A stretch of DNA of 64,000 bases from Nostoc calcicola FACHB-3891 (GTDB lineage Bacteria > Cyanobacteriota > Cyanobacteriia > Cyanobacteriales > Nostocaceae), in the NCBI RefSeq assembly GCF_014697355.1, contig NZ_JACJRQ010000002.1:1-64000 (forward strand). The letters run 5' to 3'. Shown in pieces: positions 56,300 through 63,595 of the stretch (position 1 is its first letter; each line of letters starts with the position of its first letter). The notes under the pieces were generated by a model, which saw only the letters and a program-made list of their open reading frames with translations, did no database searches and was not told the DNA's origin. The translations under genes and the position numbers were made by a program.

Positions 56300-57037
56300 T
56301 CAATTAACTCTATAACTAGAATCAACATAGGCATTATCAGTCAATAAAGGTACGCAATCACTAACATTAAAAGCAGCCGCCAGTTCAACATCTGGCTCAA
56401 AACCTTTTTCTATCAACTCTTTACCAGAACTGCATTTTTTCAAGTATCCTAATAAATCCTGGTGGAAAGCTTGAAATGCTGCTACGGCTGCTTCGGCTTC
56501 TGGGGATAAACTACCACGTAAATAGCTAATAATTGCCCCAGCACCAATCAAATCTTCAAATGCAGGTCGGAGGCTACCATCATCTTTCCACCTCTCACCA
56601 GCAGGAATCACAGCGATTTTATCGCCATACTTTTGAGCAAACTGGGCTACAGCTTGGCAATTTCGCAAACAGCCAGCCAAAGTTCGTGTATTCCCAGTAT
56701 GTAAACTCAAAAAAGAACCATTAGGTGAAGGCAAAACTAGTCTAGTTCCATCTGGAATTTTTTCTAGTGACTTTGGGGAAAGAGAATATCCACTTGTTGT
56801 CCAACGTTGTCTATGACTTGCTAATTCAGCTTGTAGTGATTTGGCATAATCTATAACTGATTCATCTCTATATGCGTAGGGAAAAACGATCGCACCATTG
56901 CTGGTAGCAATTTCTACACAAGTGGAAAAAGAGAGAACGTCAACTATTATCACTACATCACTGATAGAAGCAAGTTGAGAAACTCCTTGTGCACCCCATT
57001 GACAGCGTAAATCAAACTCTGATTGGTCGTAAATCAT
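56300..57037 (-). CDS. comB: Probable 2-phosphosulfolactate phosphatase
   Basis: The 245-residue protein has the ComB family pattern: an early VVIIVDVLSFSTCVEIA, RLVLPSPNGSFLSL, a cysteine-containing GCLRNCQAVA segment, VIPAGERWKDDGSLRPAFEDLIGAGAI, and a C-terminal DVELAAAFNVSDCVPLL. In archaea ComB removes phosphate from 2-phosphosulfolactate during coenzyme M synthesis; cyanobacteria lack coenzyme M, so the substrate here is uncertain. The start is the ATG at 57037; an earlier one at 57073 adds a hydrophobic stretch not typical of the family. It is monocistronic. Confidence 0.85.
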   Translation of the reverse strand: MIYDQSEFDLRCQWGAQGVSQLASISDVVIIVDVLSFSTCVEIATSNGAIVFPYAYRDESVIDYAKSLQAELASHRQRWTTSGYSLSPKSLEKIPDGTRLVLPSPNGSFLSLHTGNTRTLAGCLRNCQAVAQFAQKYGDKIAVIPAGERWKDDGSLRPAFEDLIGAGAIISYLRGSLSPEAEAAVAAFQAFHQDLLGYLKKCSSGKELIEKGFEPDVELAAAFNVSDCVPLLTDNAYVDSSYRVN

Positions 57038-57192
57038 AAGTGCGATCGCAAAATACAATATTATAAGAATCAAACCATAGATTAAGTAAACCAGTGTAAA
57101 TAATTAAAGGTTTGTAGTCAGCAAAAAGCGTGCTAATTTCAGGACTAAAACCCTTAATATCAAATCTGTCTAAAACGAAAATATAAGGTTCT

Positions 57193-57297
57193 ATAGCGGT
57201 TCCCATTCAGATACAGTACAACATCATATCGCAAGGTGTAGGGGCACGGCACTGCCGTGCCCCTACAGGTGTACCTCATTCAAATGAAAATCGCTGC
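57193..57297. mobile_element. GTAGGGGC-family MITE
   Basis: The ends CTATAGCGGTTCCCATT and AAATGAAAATCGCTGCTA are roughly inverted. The central palindrome (57238-57266) starts GTAGGGGCACGGCA. Confidence 0.6.
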
Positions 57298-57345
57298 TAA
57301 GGTTAGGAGTTATAATCAACATAAAAATTTAAGCATAGAAACTTC

Positions 57346-57687
57346 ATGAATTTAGTTGTAAAAACTTCCACTAGCAAGACCGCACCTAAGTTAACTTATG
57401 ATGTGCTGATTGAAAATCAACCAGATGGTACAGTTAAAGCAACATTGCTAGGTTTACCAGACTGTCAAGGTTTAGGAAATACAGAAACGGAAGCGATAGA
57501 AAAACTTAGTCAAAGTTTGCAAACTCGCTTAGAAACAGCCAAGATTGTGACTTTAGAAATTGAAGCACCCCAAGTAACAGAAAACCCTTGGTTGAAAATA
57601 GCTGGTAAATATAAAGATGATCCGCAATTTGATGAGATGCTGGAATATATAGAAGAATACCGACGCGAATTAGATGAAAAAAAGTAA
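57346..57687 (+). CDS. HicB-like antitoxin-type protein
   Basis: The 113-residue protein starts with a HicB-like partial RNase-H-fold segment (YDVLIENQPDGTVKATLLGLPDCQGLGNTETEAIEKLSQSL) and ends with a charged helical tail (DPQFDEMLEYIEEYRRELDEKK). Such proteins with this tail usually pair with a PIN toxin in cyanobacteria. The pairing is supported by the truncated PIN frame that follows at 18 bases. The gene itself looks intact. It probably neutralised the toxin and repressed the promoter. Confidence 0.75.
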   Translation: MNLVVKTSTSKTAPKLTYDVLIENQPDGTVKATLLGLPDCQGLGNTETEAIEKLSQSLQTRLETAKIVTLEIEAPQVTENPWLKIAGKYKDDPQFDEMLEYIEEYRRELDEKK

Positions 57688-57704
57688 TAGAGGTAAATTT
57701 AGAT

Positions 57705-57902
57705 GTGAATAATTTAAGAATACTAGATACGCATCACCTATCATTGATGCAAAGAGGTAATCCATCTATTAGAAAGCGATTAAATACATTTAATCCTCAA
57801 GATATTGTCATAACTATTGTGACGGCTACTGAGCAAATACGGGGAAGAATGATTTCTCTTATCGAAACTCAACAAATACCTACAAATCTAATGGTATATT
57901 GA
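57705..57902 (+). pseudogene. Truncated VapC-like PIN toxin
   Basis: The 65-codon frame (GTG start) begins NNLRILDTHHLSLMQRGNP and continues DIVITIVTATEQIRGR, the first half of a VapC/PIN ribonuclease. The normal DTDH motif reads DTHH, and the second half (about 70 residues with the other acidic residues) is missing. It is therefore almost certainly inactive. Confidence 0.7.
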
Positions 57903-57928
57903 ATAGAGAATCTTAAAAAATTCAAGTG

Positions 57929-58246
57929 ATGACACAACTGAATTCTCATCGCCAACCTCATCGAGGCAGATTATTTCCAGAACGGACTATCTCTGTTGAA
58001 GAGCAAGCCAAACGCCAAGCTGAACTAGAAGAATTTCAGCAGCGAGGTCGTGTAATTTTTGAGAAACTTCGCCCAGAGTTAATTGAGAAACACTATAACT
58101 GGTTCATCTACATTGAGCCACATAGTGGGGACTATTTTATTGCTCCAGATAGTATGGTAGCTATACAGCAAGCACTTGAAAAATACCCACAGGGTCGATT
58201 TGCAACTTTCCGGCTCAATGAAACTGGGGTCTGTGGTCGGATATGA
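57929..58246 (+). CDS. Conserved small protein paired with aspartic protease gene
   Basis: The 105-residue protein has an acidic helical middle (VEEQAKRQAELEEFQQRGRVIFEKLRPELIE) and a C-terminal WFIYIEPHSGDYFIAPDSMVAIQQALEKYPQGRFATFRLNETG. This is a common cyanobacterial small protein nearly always followed by a retropepsin-like gene, with which it overlaps by ATGA here. GTG at 57926 is an alternative start. A toxin-antitoxin-like or regulatory role has not been shown. Confidence 0.75.
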   Translation: MTQLNSHRQPHRGRLFPERTISVEEQAKRQAELEEFQQRGRVIFEKLRPELIEKHYNWFIYIEPHSGDYFIAPDSMVAIQQALEKYPQGRFATFRLNETGVCGRI

Positions 58247-58605
58247 TTCAGGGTGAGTTTGATGAGATTGGTCAATTATTTTTTGAGATTGAGTTAGTAG
58301 CTGGCAATGGTGAAACTTTACCAGTCACGGCGTTACTTGATACAGGTTCGACAGAATGGCTGGCAATTAACAACCAAGATTTGGAAGTTCTTGAGTGGCT
58401 TAATGTTGGGACAAGAGACGTGGTGACTGGAAAGGGTGAAGTCACTTTTAATATTTATTTAGGAAAAGTAGTTTTAGATGCACAGGAGTTTACTGTGCAA
58501 GCTGTTGCTGGTTCTGAATTTAGAGAAATTATATTAGGATTACCTTGGCTAAGAACTCGGCGGCTAGTCGTAGATTTTCCAGCAGGAGTACTGACTTTAG
58601 GGTAG
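58243..58605 (+). CDS. Clan AA (retropepsin-like) aspartic protease
   Basis: The 120-residue protein has the catalytic motif ALLDTGSTEWLAI (DTGS) and a C-terminal ILGLPWLRTRRLVVDF, corresponding to the ILG strand of retroviral-type proteases. It would act as a homodimer. The translational overlap with the upstream small gene suggests co-regulated expression. The target is unknown. Confidence 0.85.
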   Translation: MIQGEFDEIGQLFFEIELVAGNGETLPVTALLDTGSTEWLAINNQDLEVLEWLNVGTRDVVTGKGEVTFNIYLGKVVLDAQEFTVQAVAGSEFREIILGLPWLRTRRLVVDFPAGVLTLG

Positions 58606-58805
58606 GAGTGAAAATTAAAACCTTTAATTTATGGATAAAACTTATAAAATGAGGCAGCTTTATAGTTCTGTAATGATGCGATTTCCTAACAAAAATTTAT
58701 GATCTCTGGGAAGGCGATTTAAAATTGGCACGTACCACTTGATTCAATCGTAAGTTTTTTGTATGATAGGTAAATCACTCATCCGAAAACATTAAAAAAA
58801 ATTGA

Positions 58806-58820
58806 TCGCGCAAAGCGCGA
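58806..58820. repeat. GC-rich hairpin downstream of the variable C-terminus
   Basis: TCGCGC and GCGCGA enclose an AAA loop about 63 bases downstream of the caspase-FGE stop codon. Its position and form resemble the cruciform that follows the variable repeat in diversity-generating retroelement targets. Confidence 0.55.
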
Positions 58821-58882
58821 GACATTAAGAAGGGAAAAGAAAAGAAGGGCAGAGTCCTAAAGAGCAAAAGTATAAAGGGCTA

Positions 58883-60997
58883 CTAAGTCCTGCCCCGCAC
58901 CACCACAACCCGAAAACTCACGTTGTTGAACCAGTACACACGTGCGAGATAGCGGCGGTACGCCGAGCGACAATCCCACGGAAGGTTGAGCCAGGAACCA
59001 CCACGCAGCAGACGATAATCATTATCATTATTACTCAGCCAACCACTGCCGTCTGTTGACGCATTATTATAATTTTCGTGCCACTCATCCTGACACCATT
59101 CCCATGTATTACCATGCATATCAAATAAACCAAAGGGATTGGCAGGAAATTTTCCGACATCGGTTGTTTGCTGTCGATATTCACCTTTAGGCCCCTGAGC
59201 ATAATTACCTGGGTACACTTTTCCTTGATATTCCCAGTCAGTACCTCGATAATTCGCCAAATCAGTGGTAATGGTTTCGCCAAAATAAAACGGGGTAGTG
59301 GTTCCTGCACGACAAGCATATTCCCATTCTGCCTCTGTGGGTAAGCGATAGGTTTCGCCCGTCTTTTGAGATAGTCTGGCGCAAAACTCAACCGCATCAT
59401 CCCAAGAAACTCGTTCAACAGGACGATTCGCTCCTTTAAAATTGGATGGGTCGTGATTTAAATCAATATTCACCTTACCAAGAGCAGCAACAGCAGCCCA
59501 TTGAGCTTGGGTAACAGGAAATTTCCCCATAAAAAAGGGTTGAATGGTGACGGTGTGCTGTGGACTTTCCCTATCAAGTCGTTCTGGCTCATTCTCTGCC
59601 GAACCCATCAAGAATTTACCGCCAGGAATTGCCACCATCTCCAGAACTACACCATTACCCAAGTTTTCTCTAAAAAACTCAGCGCGTTCCCGACTGCGGT
59701 TAATTTCATAGGTTTTTTTCCCCATACCCAAAAAACCTGAGCTTTTTACCGTTAGGGTGGCGGTGTTAAACTCAAAAGTTTGAGTTTGAATATTTGGAGG
59801 AGAAACAACTTTAGATGATTCCCTTTCTCGTTGTTTTTGTAATTCTTGTTGCTGTCTTTGATATTCTTGGCGTAATCTTTCAGCTTCTTGTTGCTGGCGT
59901 TCATATTGAGCTTGTTTTGGGGCTATTACTCGCTGCTGAATTAAAGCTATATCTTCATCCCTGAGTCCTAAATGTTGTTGATAGTCTTGTAAATCCTGTT
60001 GAATTGCCTCGTTAAATGGATATCTTTCTTCATTAACTGCACGAATCAACGCCTGTTCATATCGATCGCGTTTACGCTGATATTCACGATAAGGTTGTAA
60101 GACTTCTTCTCGGATTGCCGTAGCTTCATTATCAGATAATCCCCACTCAATCCGTTTAGATTCCAATATTTCAAGAGCAAATACAGATAACCTACCCTGA
60201 TTTTGGTTGGCGCGTTTTTCGGCTTCCTTACGATATTTGAGCCTGGGATCATCCTTGGCTGACTTCGCCAGAAAAATCCGATAACCGTCCTTAAAAGGAT
60301 AAAACTCTGGTGTCATGGCGGGAGATGCTTCTTGCACCTTGCTTTTGGCATAGTTATGCAACTCATCTACCGAAATTAAGCCATCGCCATCTATATCCGC
60401 TGCACCTTTCTCAATTCCTTCTACTAAATAATGGGTGTAAATTGAAAGGTCTAAAGTTTCAGACTCAAAAGCATATTGCGTGGAAGTTGAAGCCGTGAGA
60501 ATTGCCCTTCCTTCACCACCTAAATACTGTTGCAGGTTAATAGTACCGCTATCTTTAGTTGTCAAACCCCTGGCAAAAGCACCGCTAAAGCAGCAATCTA
60601 AAATTACTACCTGTCGCTTAGATTTGCTCTGGTTCATCCAACTATGCACATTTGTCGCTACTACGGCGGAAGTGGGGATTAATTTTCCCCGATCCTTGCG
60701 GGTGCGGCGAGTTGAGAAATAAAACTCTCCGCTTTCTACTACCACACCATGACCAGAAAAGTAGAAAAGCACTAAATCATCTTTCTGACAATTGGCATAC
60801 AAATTATAGATAGCATCTTCCATGTCCTGCCGTTGGGGATTTTTTAGCACCGTGACATCAGCCGCAGCAAAGTCACCCATCTCTGGGTTCACCAAAACTC
60901 GCTGCATCGCCTCAACATCATTCACAGCATTTGGTAGCGGTGCTAATGTCGGCTCATCATATTCGCTAATCCCGATTAGCAGTGCTAGCTTCGCCAT
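58883..60997 (-). CDS. Caspase-like (metacaspase) protein with C-terminal FGE/lectin fold, candidate DGR target
   Basis: The 704-residue protein has an N-terminal peptidase C14 domain (1-245) with H83 in YFSGHG and the catalytic Cys in ILDCCFSG (C135/C136). An EF-hand-like loop, DIDGDGLISVDE (201-212), is inserted in it. A helical, Gln/Arg-rich linker follows (250-400). Residues about 450-704 are a formylglycine-generating-enzyme/C-type-lectin fold (MVAIPGGKFLMGS, YRLPTEAEWEYACRAG, GNTWEWCQDEW, LLRGGSW, FRVV). The last 40 residues show NNC codons where Asn is usual, the pattern left by a diversity-generating retroelement. It follows an EACC1 gene by one base. Likely a conflict or cell-death effector whose ligand binding is diversified. 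Confidence 0.88.
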   Translation of the reverse strand: MAKLALLIGISEYDEPTLAPLPNAVNDVEAMQRVLVNPEMGDFAAADVTVLKNPQRQDMEDAIYNLYANCQKDDLVLFYFSGHGVVVESGEFYFSTRRTRKDRGKLIPTSAVVATNVHSWMNQSKSKRQVVILDCCFSGAFARGLTTKDSGTINLQQYLGGEGRAILTASTSTQYAFESETLDLSIYTHYLVEGIEKGAADIDGDGLISVDELHNYAKSKVQEASPAMTPEFYPFKDGYRIFLAKSAKDDPRLKYRKEAEKRANQNQGRLSVFALEILESKRIEWGLSDNEATAIREEVLQPYREYQRKRDRYEQALIRAVNEERYPFNEAIQQDLQDYQQHLGLRDEDIALIQQRVIAPKQAQYERQQQEAERLRQEYQRQQQELQKQRERESSKVVSPPNIQTQTFEFNTATLTVKSSGFLGMGKKTYEINRSRERAEFFRENLGNGVVLEMVAIPGGKFLMGSAENEPERLDRESPQHTVTIQPFFMGKFPVTQAQWAAVAALGKVNIDLNHDPSNFKGANRPVERVSWDDAVEFCARLSQKTGETYRLPTEAEWEYACRAGTTTPFYFGETITTDLANYRGTDWEYQGKVYPGNYAQGPKGEYRQQTTDVGKFPANPFGLFDMHGNTWEWCQDEWHENYNNASTDGSGWLSNNDNDYRLLRGGSWLNLPWDCRSAYRRYLARVYWFNNVSFRVVVVRGRT

Positions 60998-60998
60998 G

Positions 60999-61391
60999 TT
61001 AGCCGTTTGATTTAGTGTTCAAAAAATCTTGCGCTTTCTGGAGAGCAAATTCAAATTCTTCGCGGCTGCTGGCTTCAATGTTAAGTTCTCTACCGTCAGG
61101 TGCTTTGACCCCGATTTTAATTGGTTTGTTGCCAAAGCGATCGCTCAAAAATTTAAACAAAGTCGGGATATTCGCTGCTTTAATTTGTGCTTTTAACAAT
61201 CCCCAGACAAAGCCGCTGATACTTTTGCTATTCTGGGGTGCGTTTTCCACTGCAACTAAATCTGCGTCTTCTACTCCATCTACTTCTCGCAACTGGGGTA
61301 ACAAATTCTCCACCTCTGCTTGCAGTTCTTCTTCGTCTAAACCCAGTTCAGTTAGAGAAATCGTTACCTGAACTTCAGATTTGGTTGCCAT
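60999..61391 (-). CDS. Effector-associated constant component (EACC1-like) protein
   Basis: The 130-residue protein has an acidic N-terminal half (VTISLTELGLDEEELQAEVENLLPQL, DGVEDADLVAVE), a short amphipathic helix and a C-terminal PIKIGVKAPDGRELNIEASSREEFEFALQKAQDFL. This matches the outline of EACC1, a small domain described as a constant partner of effector modules in bacterial conflict systems. The stop (TAA) and the caspase start (ATG) are separated by a single base, so the two are translationally coupled. It probably regulates or scaffolds the caspase protein. Confidence 0.65.
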   Translation of the reverse strand: MATKSEVQVTISLTELGLDEEELQAEVENLLPQLREVDGVEDADLVAVENAPQNSKSISGFVWGLLKAQIKAANIPTLFKFLSDRFGNKPIKIGVKAPDGRELNIEASSREEFEFALQKAQDFLNTKSNG

Positions 61392-61699
61392 GTGAATCGC
61401 TTATGTGTGATTAAGTGATTTTTAATGATTGTATCGGTTTTTTGGGGAATTTTGAGGTTGAAAACGCAAAGGGGCGCAAAGTTGAACGCAGAGGAACGCA
61501 AAGTTTATTTGGAAATTAGTAGTTTGTAAGTATAAAATTATACACTATAATTAAAAATATGATAAAGGCGATCGCTTGATTTTGCTAAAAGCGATCGCCT
61601 TTATCTAAGCCCACAAATTGATAAAGGCGATCGTCTGATTCCGGCAAGAAGAGAGCGATCGCCTTTATATACACCCACAAATGGAGTACAACTACAATC
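61392..61699. other. Divergent region with CGCAAAGG repeats and tandem HIP1 hairpins
   Basis: GCGCAAAG and ACGCAGAGG repeats lie at 61465-61502. Two 59-bp tandem hairpins (61561-61668) carry GCGATCGC in their stems. Promoters for the EACC1 operon and the small downstream gene should be here. Confidence 0.6.
61561..61668. repeat. Two tandem hairpins with HIP1 stems
   Basis: GATAAAGGCGATCGCTT (61561-61577) is exactly inverted at 61589-61605. A second, slightly diverged copy (61620-61668) follows after ACCCACAAAT-like spacer sequence shared by both units. Confidence 0.85.
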
Positions 61700-61996
61700 A
61701 TGGCACAATCAAAAAAGTTCCCAGATAATCAAAAATCCGCCGAATCGAAGTTAGAGCAATATTTAGGTGGTGAAAATTTAAATACACCCACCCCCAATCA
61801 ATTACCCCAACAGCCATTTCCCAAGAGAGAACCGATTAAGCACGTACTGATTGGTTCTGCGAAAGCTGTTACCAATACAATTCACCGTTTGCAGGTAAAT
61901 GGCTACGCCAGCGTTGGAGATTGGAGTCCATTGCTACCAACTGCTAACCCAGATGAAGTGATGAGTATTTTAATTCGTCAAATTCTGATGCAATAA
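61700..61996 (+). CDS. Hypothetical small protein
   Basis: I do not recognise this 98-residue protein. The N-terminal half is polar and proline-rich (EQYLGGENLNTPTPNQLPQQPFPKRE). The C-terminal half is folded-looking (HVLIGSAKAVTNTIHRLQVNGYASVGDWSPLLPTANPDEVMSILIRQIL). The composition is protein-like and such proteins are common in Nostoc. It follows the tandem HIP1 hairpins by about 30 bases. The function is unknown. Confidence 0.65.
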   Translation: MAQSKKFPDNQKSAESKLEQYLGGENLNTPTPNQLPQQPFPKREPIKHVLIGSAKAVTNTIHRLQVNGYASVGDWSPLLPTANPDEVMSILIRQILMQ

Positions 61997-62006
61997 CCAT
62001 AAATTT

Positions 62007-62034
62007 GTAGGGGCGCAAAGCTTTGCGCCCCTAC
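62007..62034. repeat. GTAGGGGC-family perfect palindrome
   Basis: GTAGGGGCGCAAAG is followed directly by its exact inverse, ten bases after the small hypothetical gene. It could serve as its terminator. Confidence 0.9.
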
Positions 62035-62109
62035 CAAGTACCTCACGCTTATTGGGAAATGCCATAGTTATCAATTCTAATATTCACAACAATGACTGAT
62101 AAGAACGAT

Positions 62110-62176
62110 AAGAGGATGTTTGAAAAGTCCAATTGTTGGTAGCAAAACGTTTTAGATCCCCCTAAATCCCCCTTAA
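62110..62176. repeat. Dispersed 67-bp repeat, second copy
   Basis: AAGAGGATGTTT...GTTGGTAGCAAAAC...ATCCCCCTAAATCCCCC matches 20695-20762 with a few changes. Confidence 0.75.
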
Positions 62177-62566
62177 AAAGGGGGACTTTAACTCGGTTAT
62201 TGATTTAACTAATTGGTTATCGTCGGTGTAATAATGGGCTACGCCTCGCGTTTCCTCTCAGAGGTTGTTTGTAAAGTATTGAGCGAATAGAATTCGCTAC
62301 TATTAGGAAGTTGGGAATCAACTTTTTTGAGTATGTGTGCGTAGGCATCACTTTCTCAAGCTAAAAGAATCCCAACTTTAACGACTATATATTGGCGAGA
62401 AATATTCTCTTAATCCAATCCTTTTAATTAGTTGTGGTAAACAGGATAATTATTTATCCCAAAGTATTTAGGGATACGTAAATTTTTATGCTGTCGAGCG
62501 TTAGGCTGACTGAGAAGAGGATAAGCACAGTAGCGTCAGTCAGGCAAAGTCCACACGCCAATTAAA

Positions 62567-63163
62567 TTATCTTGTTGCCTTGCCGATAGCCACTGTTTCA
62601 TCCCAGGCATCGCCGAACAGCCAGTTGCCTCGCGCATTCGGGTCGTCGCTAGTGTAGTACTCATGCCACGCATTCAGGAGTTCTTCGACCGTAAGGGTGC
62701 CGTCGCCGTCCGTGTCGAGGTGCTGAAAGGCTAGCTGGCTGTTCGCAGACGTACAGCCAAAGGCCTCGTGAAATTTAGCAAACTCACTTTGTTCCAAAGT
62801 ACCGTCGTTATCACGATCGCAGATTGTGAAGATCGCTTCTGCAACGGGACGGGAGCCTTCTTTATAGCCATTTGGATCTTCAGCCAAGGCCTTGCGTAAG
62901 CCCTTGCGCCACTCCCTTGGGCTGATTTTACCGTCATTGTCGGTATCCATCTTAATTGTTACATGATTCCAAAAATTCTCGAACGCTTGGAACAGTTTTA
63001 GCGTTTTGGGGCTGCCCATAGACTCACCGAGATAAGTGGCGATGCGGGCAGCAAGTGCGAGTGCATCAGCCGCTTCTAGAAAGCCGTTACCGTTGATGTC
63101 GCCGTGAGTAAAACAAACGTCGAATTTGCGATCTAATAAATCTTTAGTTTCAACAACAGGCAT
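62567..63163 (-). CDS. Calerythrin-like EF-hand calcium-binding protein
   Basis: The 198-residue soluble protein has four EF-hand loops: DINGNGFLEAAD, DTDNDGKISPRE, DRDNDGTLEQSE and DTDGDGTLTVEE, all with acidic residues at the calcium positions (the first is the most divergent). The size and four-hand layout resemble the sarcoplasmic-type calcium buffers calerythrin and CaBP of actinomycetes. It would bind Ca2+ in the cytoplasm as a buffer or sensor. Counting the 120 bases at 62581-62700 gives about 57% GC, well above the surroundings, which suggests transfer from a GC-rich bacterium. It is monocistronic. Confidence 0.88.
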   Translation of the reverse strand: MPVVETKDLLDRKFDVCFTHGDINGNGFLEAADALALAARIATYLGESMGSPKTLKLFQAFENFWNHVTIKMDTDNDGKISPREWRKGLRKALAEDPNGYKEGSRPVAEAIFTICDRDNDGTLEQSEFAKFHEAFGCTSANSQLAFQHLDTDGDGTLTVEELLNAWHEYYTSDDPNARGNWLFGDAWDETVAIGKATR

Positions 63164-63241
63164 ATTGAATCTCCATTAATAGTTTTACATCAACCGTAAT
63201 ATTTCCCATTACGTGTGGATGAAGTATTTAGTAGTATTTCA

Positions 63242-63341
63242 ATACAGCATATTTCAGGTAAATGAGGTACACGAGTAGGGGCGCACAGCTGTGCGCCCCT
63301 ACGATTATCTGTACCTCACCAACTTGCAATCTGCTGTATTT
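63242..63341. mobile_element. Intact GTAGGGGC-family MITE
   Basis: The ends AATACAGCATATTTCAGG and TTGCAATCTGCTGTATT are inverted with mismatches. GAGGTACAC and GTACCTC form inner inverted segments. The centre is the perfect 28-bp palindrome at 63275-63302. Confidence 0.7.
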
Positions 63342-63422
63342 TGATTAAGATACAAGGACAGTTAAGACAGTTGATAAATTTAAGGAATATTTAATAAATA
63401 AATTTATCCTACTAATAATACG

Positions 63423-63530
63423 ACTTACGCAACTGGCATAAGCAATGGTGCGCCGAACGCGCCGAGCGCCTAAAAACTAAATACACATGTACTACTAATT
63501 AGCGATCGCATTGTGCAAGTTGCGTAAGTC
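63423..63530. mobile_element. MITE-like element with ACTTACGCAACT ends
   Basis: ACTTACGCAACT (63423-63434) is exactly inverted as AGTTGCGTAAGT near 63519-63530, with about 85 bp between. A solo GGACTTACGCA end occurs at 27440. Confidence 0.6.
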
Positions 63531-63595
63531 CTGATGTGGTCTACCTCAAGTGTCCAGTATTCGATAAACTCAGAACTGCTGCGTTATACCTCATC

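Larger units (their letters stand above)
61997..62566. other. Repeat-rich intergenic region
   Basis: It contains a GTAGGGGC-family palindrome (62007-62034), a direct copy (62110-62176) of the dispersed repeat at 20695-20762, a CCCCCTTAAAAAGGGGG hairpin (62168-62184) and a GGGCTACGCC fragment. No gene is supported. Confidence 0.6.
63164..63595. other. Intergenic region with two MITE-like elements
   Basis: It contains a GTAGGGGC-family element (63242-63341) and an element with ends ACTTACGCAACT and AGTTGCGTAAGT (about 63423-63530). No gene is supported. Confidence 0.6.

Noticed and set aside
57012-57206. Reverse-strand frame of 64 codons with protein-like composition
   Set aside because: It overlaps comB and starts inside a MITE end. 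It might be a gene fragment, but no family was recognised, so it was not called.
61561-61668. Possible CRISPR array
   Set aside because: There are only two units, and each is a hairpin with HIP1 arms, without unique spacers.
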